From NCBI GenBank assembly GCA_019359545.1, contig JAHHHB010000025.1, positions 1-64,000 of the forward strand: a DNA stretch of 64,000 nucleotides, read 5' to 3'. Numbering within the stretch: the stretch's first letter is position 1; every line of letters begins with the position of its first letter. Under the pieces are notes generated by a model. That model did no database searches and was not told the DNA's origin. It saw nothing but the letters and a program-made list of their open reading frames with translations. Source of the stretch: Desmonostoc geniculatum HA4340-LM1. Lineage in GTDB: Bacteria; Cyanobacteriota; Cyanobacteriia; Cyanobacteriales; Nostocaceae. The position numbers and the translations under genes were made by a program. Shown here piece after piece: positions 62,434-64,000 of this stretch.

Positions 62434-62825
62434 TTGCAGGTTCATTTGGCGATAATGGCGAGTTATTATTTGAAATTCAGCTTGTTGCTGCTAATGATGA
62501 GAAATTTTCCGTTGAAGCTTTACTCGATACTGGGTTTACAGATGGGTGGTTAGCTATTAATAGTCAAGACTTGGAAGTATTAGGGTGGTCATTGATGGCC
62601 GCACAAATTGAAATGCGAACAGCACGAGGGGAAGCACGATTCGATATTTATGAAGGTAAATTAATCATAGATGGAACTGAAGTCATAATCCCTGTCCATG
62701 TTGGAGATGAAATTCCTGATACCATAATCGGTTCATTGTGGCTGGACACTATGCAGCTGATCGTTAATAAACCAAAAGGAATATTAACCCTTGAAATGGT
62801 AGATAGCATTAACACTATCCTGTGA
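62430..62825 (+). CDS. Retropepsin-like (clan AA) aspartic protease
   Basis: A 131-residue protein with one retropepsin-like domain. The catalytic D-T-G is in VEALLDTGFTDGWLAIN, and the second hydrophobic-Gly loop is IPDTIIGSLWLDTMQLIV. Such domains act as dimers. It overlaps the preceding gene by 4 bases. A cellular role is unknown. Confidence 0.8.
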   Translation: MIAGSFGDNGELLFEIQLVAANDEKFSVEALLDTGFTDGWLAINSQDLEVLGWSLMAAQIEMRTARGEARFDIYEGKLIIDGTEVIIPVHVGDEIPDTIIGSLWLDTMQLIVNKPKGILTLEMVDSINTIL

Positions 62826-62837
62826 TGAGAATATAGA

Positions 62838-63617
62838 CTACTGACTCATTTTACCGCTGACAATCCCTGACCATTGAACTTTTTTTTCTTGTTCGCGGCG
62901 GTAAGAAAAGAAATGTTCTGGGGTTTGGAAAGTACAATAAGGAGCGATCGCAATTTTTTCTGCACTAATTCCCAAGTTTTCCAGTTGTAAGGCATTTACT
63001 CGCCGGACATCAAGTTTTACCTTTCCTGGATTGGGGTCTTCTAATAAAGGTGAATTCGGCAAATTTTGTAATGCTTGGACAATTTTTTGGTCGTCGTTAT
63101 ATGGTATAATGCTGGCTCCGATTTCGGCAGCTACCTCTAAAGAAACTTGGTAAACTTCACCAGCGATCGCTGGCCCCATCGCAATACGTAAATCATGAAG
63201 TTTGCTGCCTTGGGATTGTAAGCGGGCGATCGCTTGGGGGACAATCTTCTTGGCAGTACCCCGCCATCCGGCGTGTATTGCTGCCACTTGTGCGGTTTTC
63301 ACATCGCCAATTAGCACGGGTGTACAATCTGCACTAGCGACCCAGACAGCTTGTAGAGGCTGTTCGCTAATTAAACCATCTGCCGATGCTAAACCATCCT
63401 CAAGAGTGCTGGTAGCAACTTCTTGGGGGGTGAGAACAGTATTGCCATGTACCTGCTTTAAGCGATAGACTGATGCCTCTGGTTGCAGTATTAGTGTCAG
63501 GTCTTGTGGCGATCGCGGCCAAAACTGCCCAGTAAAGAAACCGTGATGCCAATTTTCCAGAATACTGCAAGTCAAATAAGGCAGTCCTTCCCAATTGCGC
63601 CAGTGCCAAGTGTGCAT
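62838..63617 (-). CDS. pgeF: Peptidoglycan editing factor / purine nucleoside phosphorylase YfiH
   Basis: A 259-residue multicopper-oxidase-fold-like YfiH/PgeF protein. Metal-binding His/Cys lie in LKQVHGNTVLTPQE, VWVASADCTPVLIGD and AAIHAGWRGTAKKIV. The family includes adenosine/purine phosphorylases and a peptidoglycan editing factor. ATG 63617 gives MHTWHWRNWEGLPYLTC; TTG 63623 adds two residues. It ends 12 bases after the convergent protease gene. Confidence 0.9.
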   Translation of the reverse strand: MHTWHWRNWEGLPYLTCSILENWHHGFFTGQFWPRSPQDLTLILQPEASVYRLKQVHGNTVLTPQEVATSTLEDGLASADGLISEQPLQAVWVASADCTPVLIGDVKTAQVAAIHAGWRGTAKKIVPQAIARLQSQGSKLHDLRIAMGPAIAGEVYQVSLEVAAEIGASIIPYNDDQKIVQALQNLPNSPLLEDPNPGKVKLDVRRVNALQLENLGISAEKIAIAPYCTFQTPEHFFSYRREQEKKVQWSGIVSGKMSQ

Positions 63618-63667
63618 CTTCAACCAAACCTAAACAGAAAATCACTCATCAGCCAATTAATGCTAAC

Positions 63668-64000
63668 TTGAACAATGCAATTTGGGTTACTGCTGTGGGA
63701 TTAGATCTGCAAAATTTAGAAGCAGCCTTGCAAGCAGGGCGCAAGTATCCATATTTACCATTTTCCCTGCATTTTTTGGAAAGTGTCTCCTCAACCAACC
63801 AAACCCTCTGGAACATGCTCAACCTTGGGGCTAATTCAGGAACAGTAGTAATTGCAACATCACAAACTGCTGGACGCGGACAATGGGGACGCCAATGGAT
63901 TTCTCCAGTTGGGGGATTGTATCTTTCGCTGGCAATTTCTTTCGACCAGAAAATAGAAGCTACTGAGAGTTACCAGCTAACTTTCGCTAGTGCTTGGGGG
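63668..64000 (+). CDS. birA: Biotin-[acetyl-CoA-carboxylase] ligase, 5' part
   Basis: The frame to the window end encodes 111 residues of a BirA-type ligase: LPFSLHFLESVSSTNQTLWN, and the biotin/ATP-binding loop TSQTAGRGQWGRQWISPVGG followed by LYLSLAISF. No N-terminal HTH, so it is a ligase without repressor function. The start is uncertain: no ATG is in frame, and TTG 63668 is the best candidate. The gene continues beyond the window. Confidence 0.88.
   Translation, partial: MNNAIWVTAVGLDLQNLEAALQAGRKYPYLPFSLHFLESVSSTNQTLWNMLNLGANSGTVVIATSQTAGRGQWGRQWISPVGGLYLSLAISFDQKIEATESYQLTFASAWG

Overview
The window looks like chromosome of a filamentous, heterocyst-forming cyanobacterium of the Nostoc/Anabaena/Calothrix type. 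Evidence in the sequence: the HIP1 octamer GCGATCGC occurs throughout; there are heptameric short tandem repeats (TGACAAA, AGTCATT, GGGGCAT, GGGGAGT) of the kind known from heterocystous genera; and there are cyanobacterium-restricted families (DUF3318, DUF2499, DUF3593, DUF4278, SLH/OprB-type porin, CYP110-like P450). Housekeeping genes (lpxD, acpP, fabF, transketolase, hisA, csaB, phoU-sphS-sphR, sfsA, pgeF, birA) are intact and scattered. There is no phage, no complete insertion sequence and no CRISPR array.

Layout. 0-5 kb: an ECF sigma/anti-sigma pair facing a thiol-redox module (two tandem secreted thioredoxins and a CcdA/DsbD-type membrane protein), followed by an internally deleted thioredoxin reductase-thioredoxin fusion and a cysteine-dioxygenase-like cupin. 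5-14 kb: an accessory, decaying zone with gene stumps (CARDB, outer-membrane barrel end, WD40, HAD), toxin-antitoxin remains around tRNA-Ala(UGC), trhO, an acyltransferase and an intact MazEF-type pair. 14-18 kb: P450, 2-oxoglutarate dioxygenase, sfsA, fasciclin protein. 18.3-28.1 kb: a minus-strand RiPP-like cluster (below). 28-36 kb: persulfide-dioxygenase-like protein, a truncated FAD protein, a second P450 and a hybrid histidine kinase. 36-44 kb: lipid and central metabolism. 44-53 kb: hypotheticals, a porin and a Crp-type regulator. 53-56 kb: phosphate signalling. 56-59 kb: two coiled-coil paralogues. 59-64 kb: hisA, two small membrane proteins, csaB, a retropepsin-like pair, pgeF and the start of birA.

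The most interesting element is the 18.3-28.1 kb cluster. Two previously easy-to-miss small genes (25574-25717 and 25130-25288, minus strand) encode 47- and 52-residue peptides whose leaders match the lasso-peptide leader rule Y-x2-P-x-L-x3-G-x5-T. Around them are a PqqD/B1-type recognition protein, a B2-type transglutaminase-fold leader protease, an HPr-kinase-like protein, a nucleotidyltransferase, an ABC exporter, two glycosyltransferases and a sugar epimerase. The asparagine-synthetase-like lasso cyclase is absent from the window, and the cores (glycine-, serine- and threonine-rich, starting V-G-G-S-G-G-F) have no Asp/Glu at ring-forming positions. I infer a non-lasso product that uses lasso leader biology but is probably decorated on Ser/Thr by sugar and/or phosphate. 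A third, broken precursor copy lies between the two intact ones.

Mobile and repeated DNA: two MITE-like elements (25924-26294 and 32233-32323), a family of near-perfect 22-29 bp palindromes at five or more sites, and many heptamer arrays. Several gene truncations lie next to such repeats, which suggests that repeat-mediated rearrangement shaped the accessory zone.
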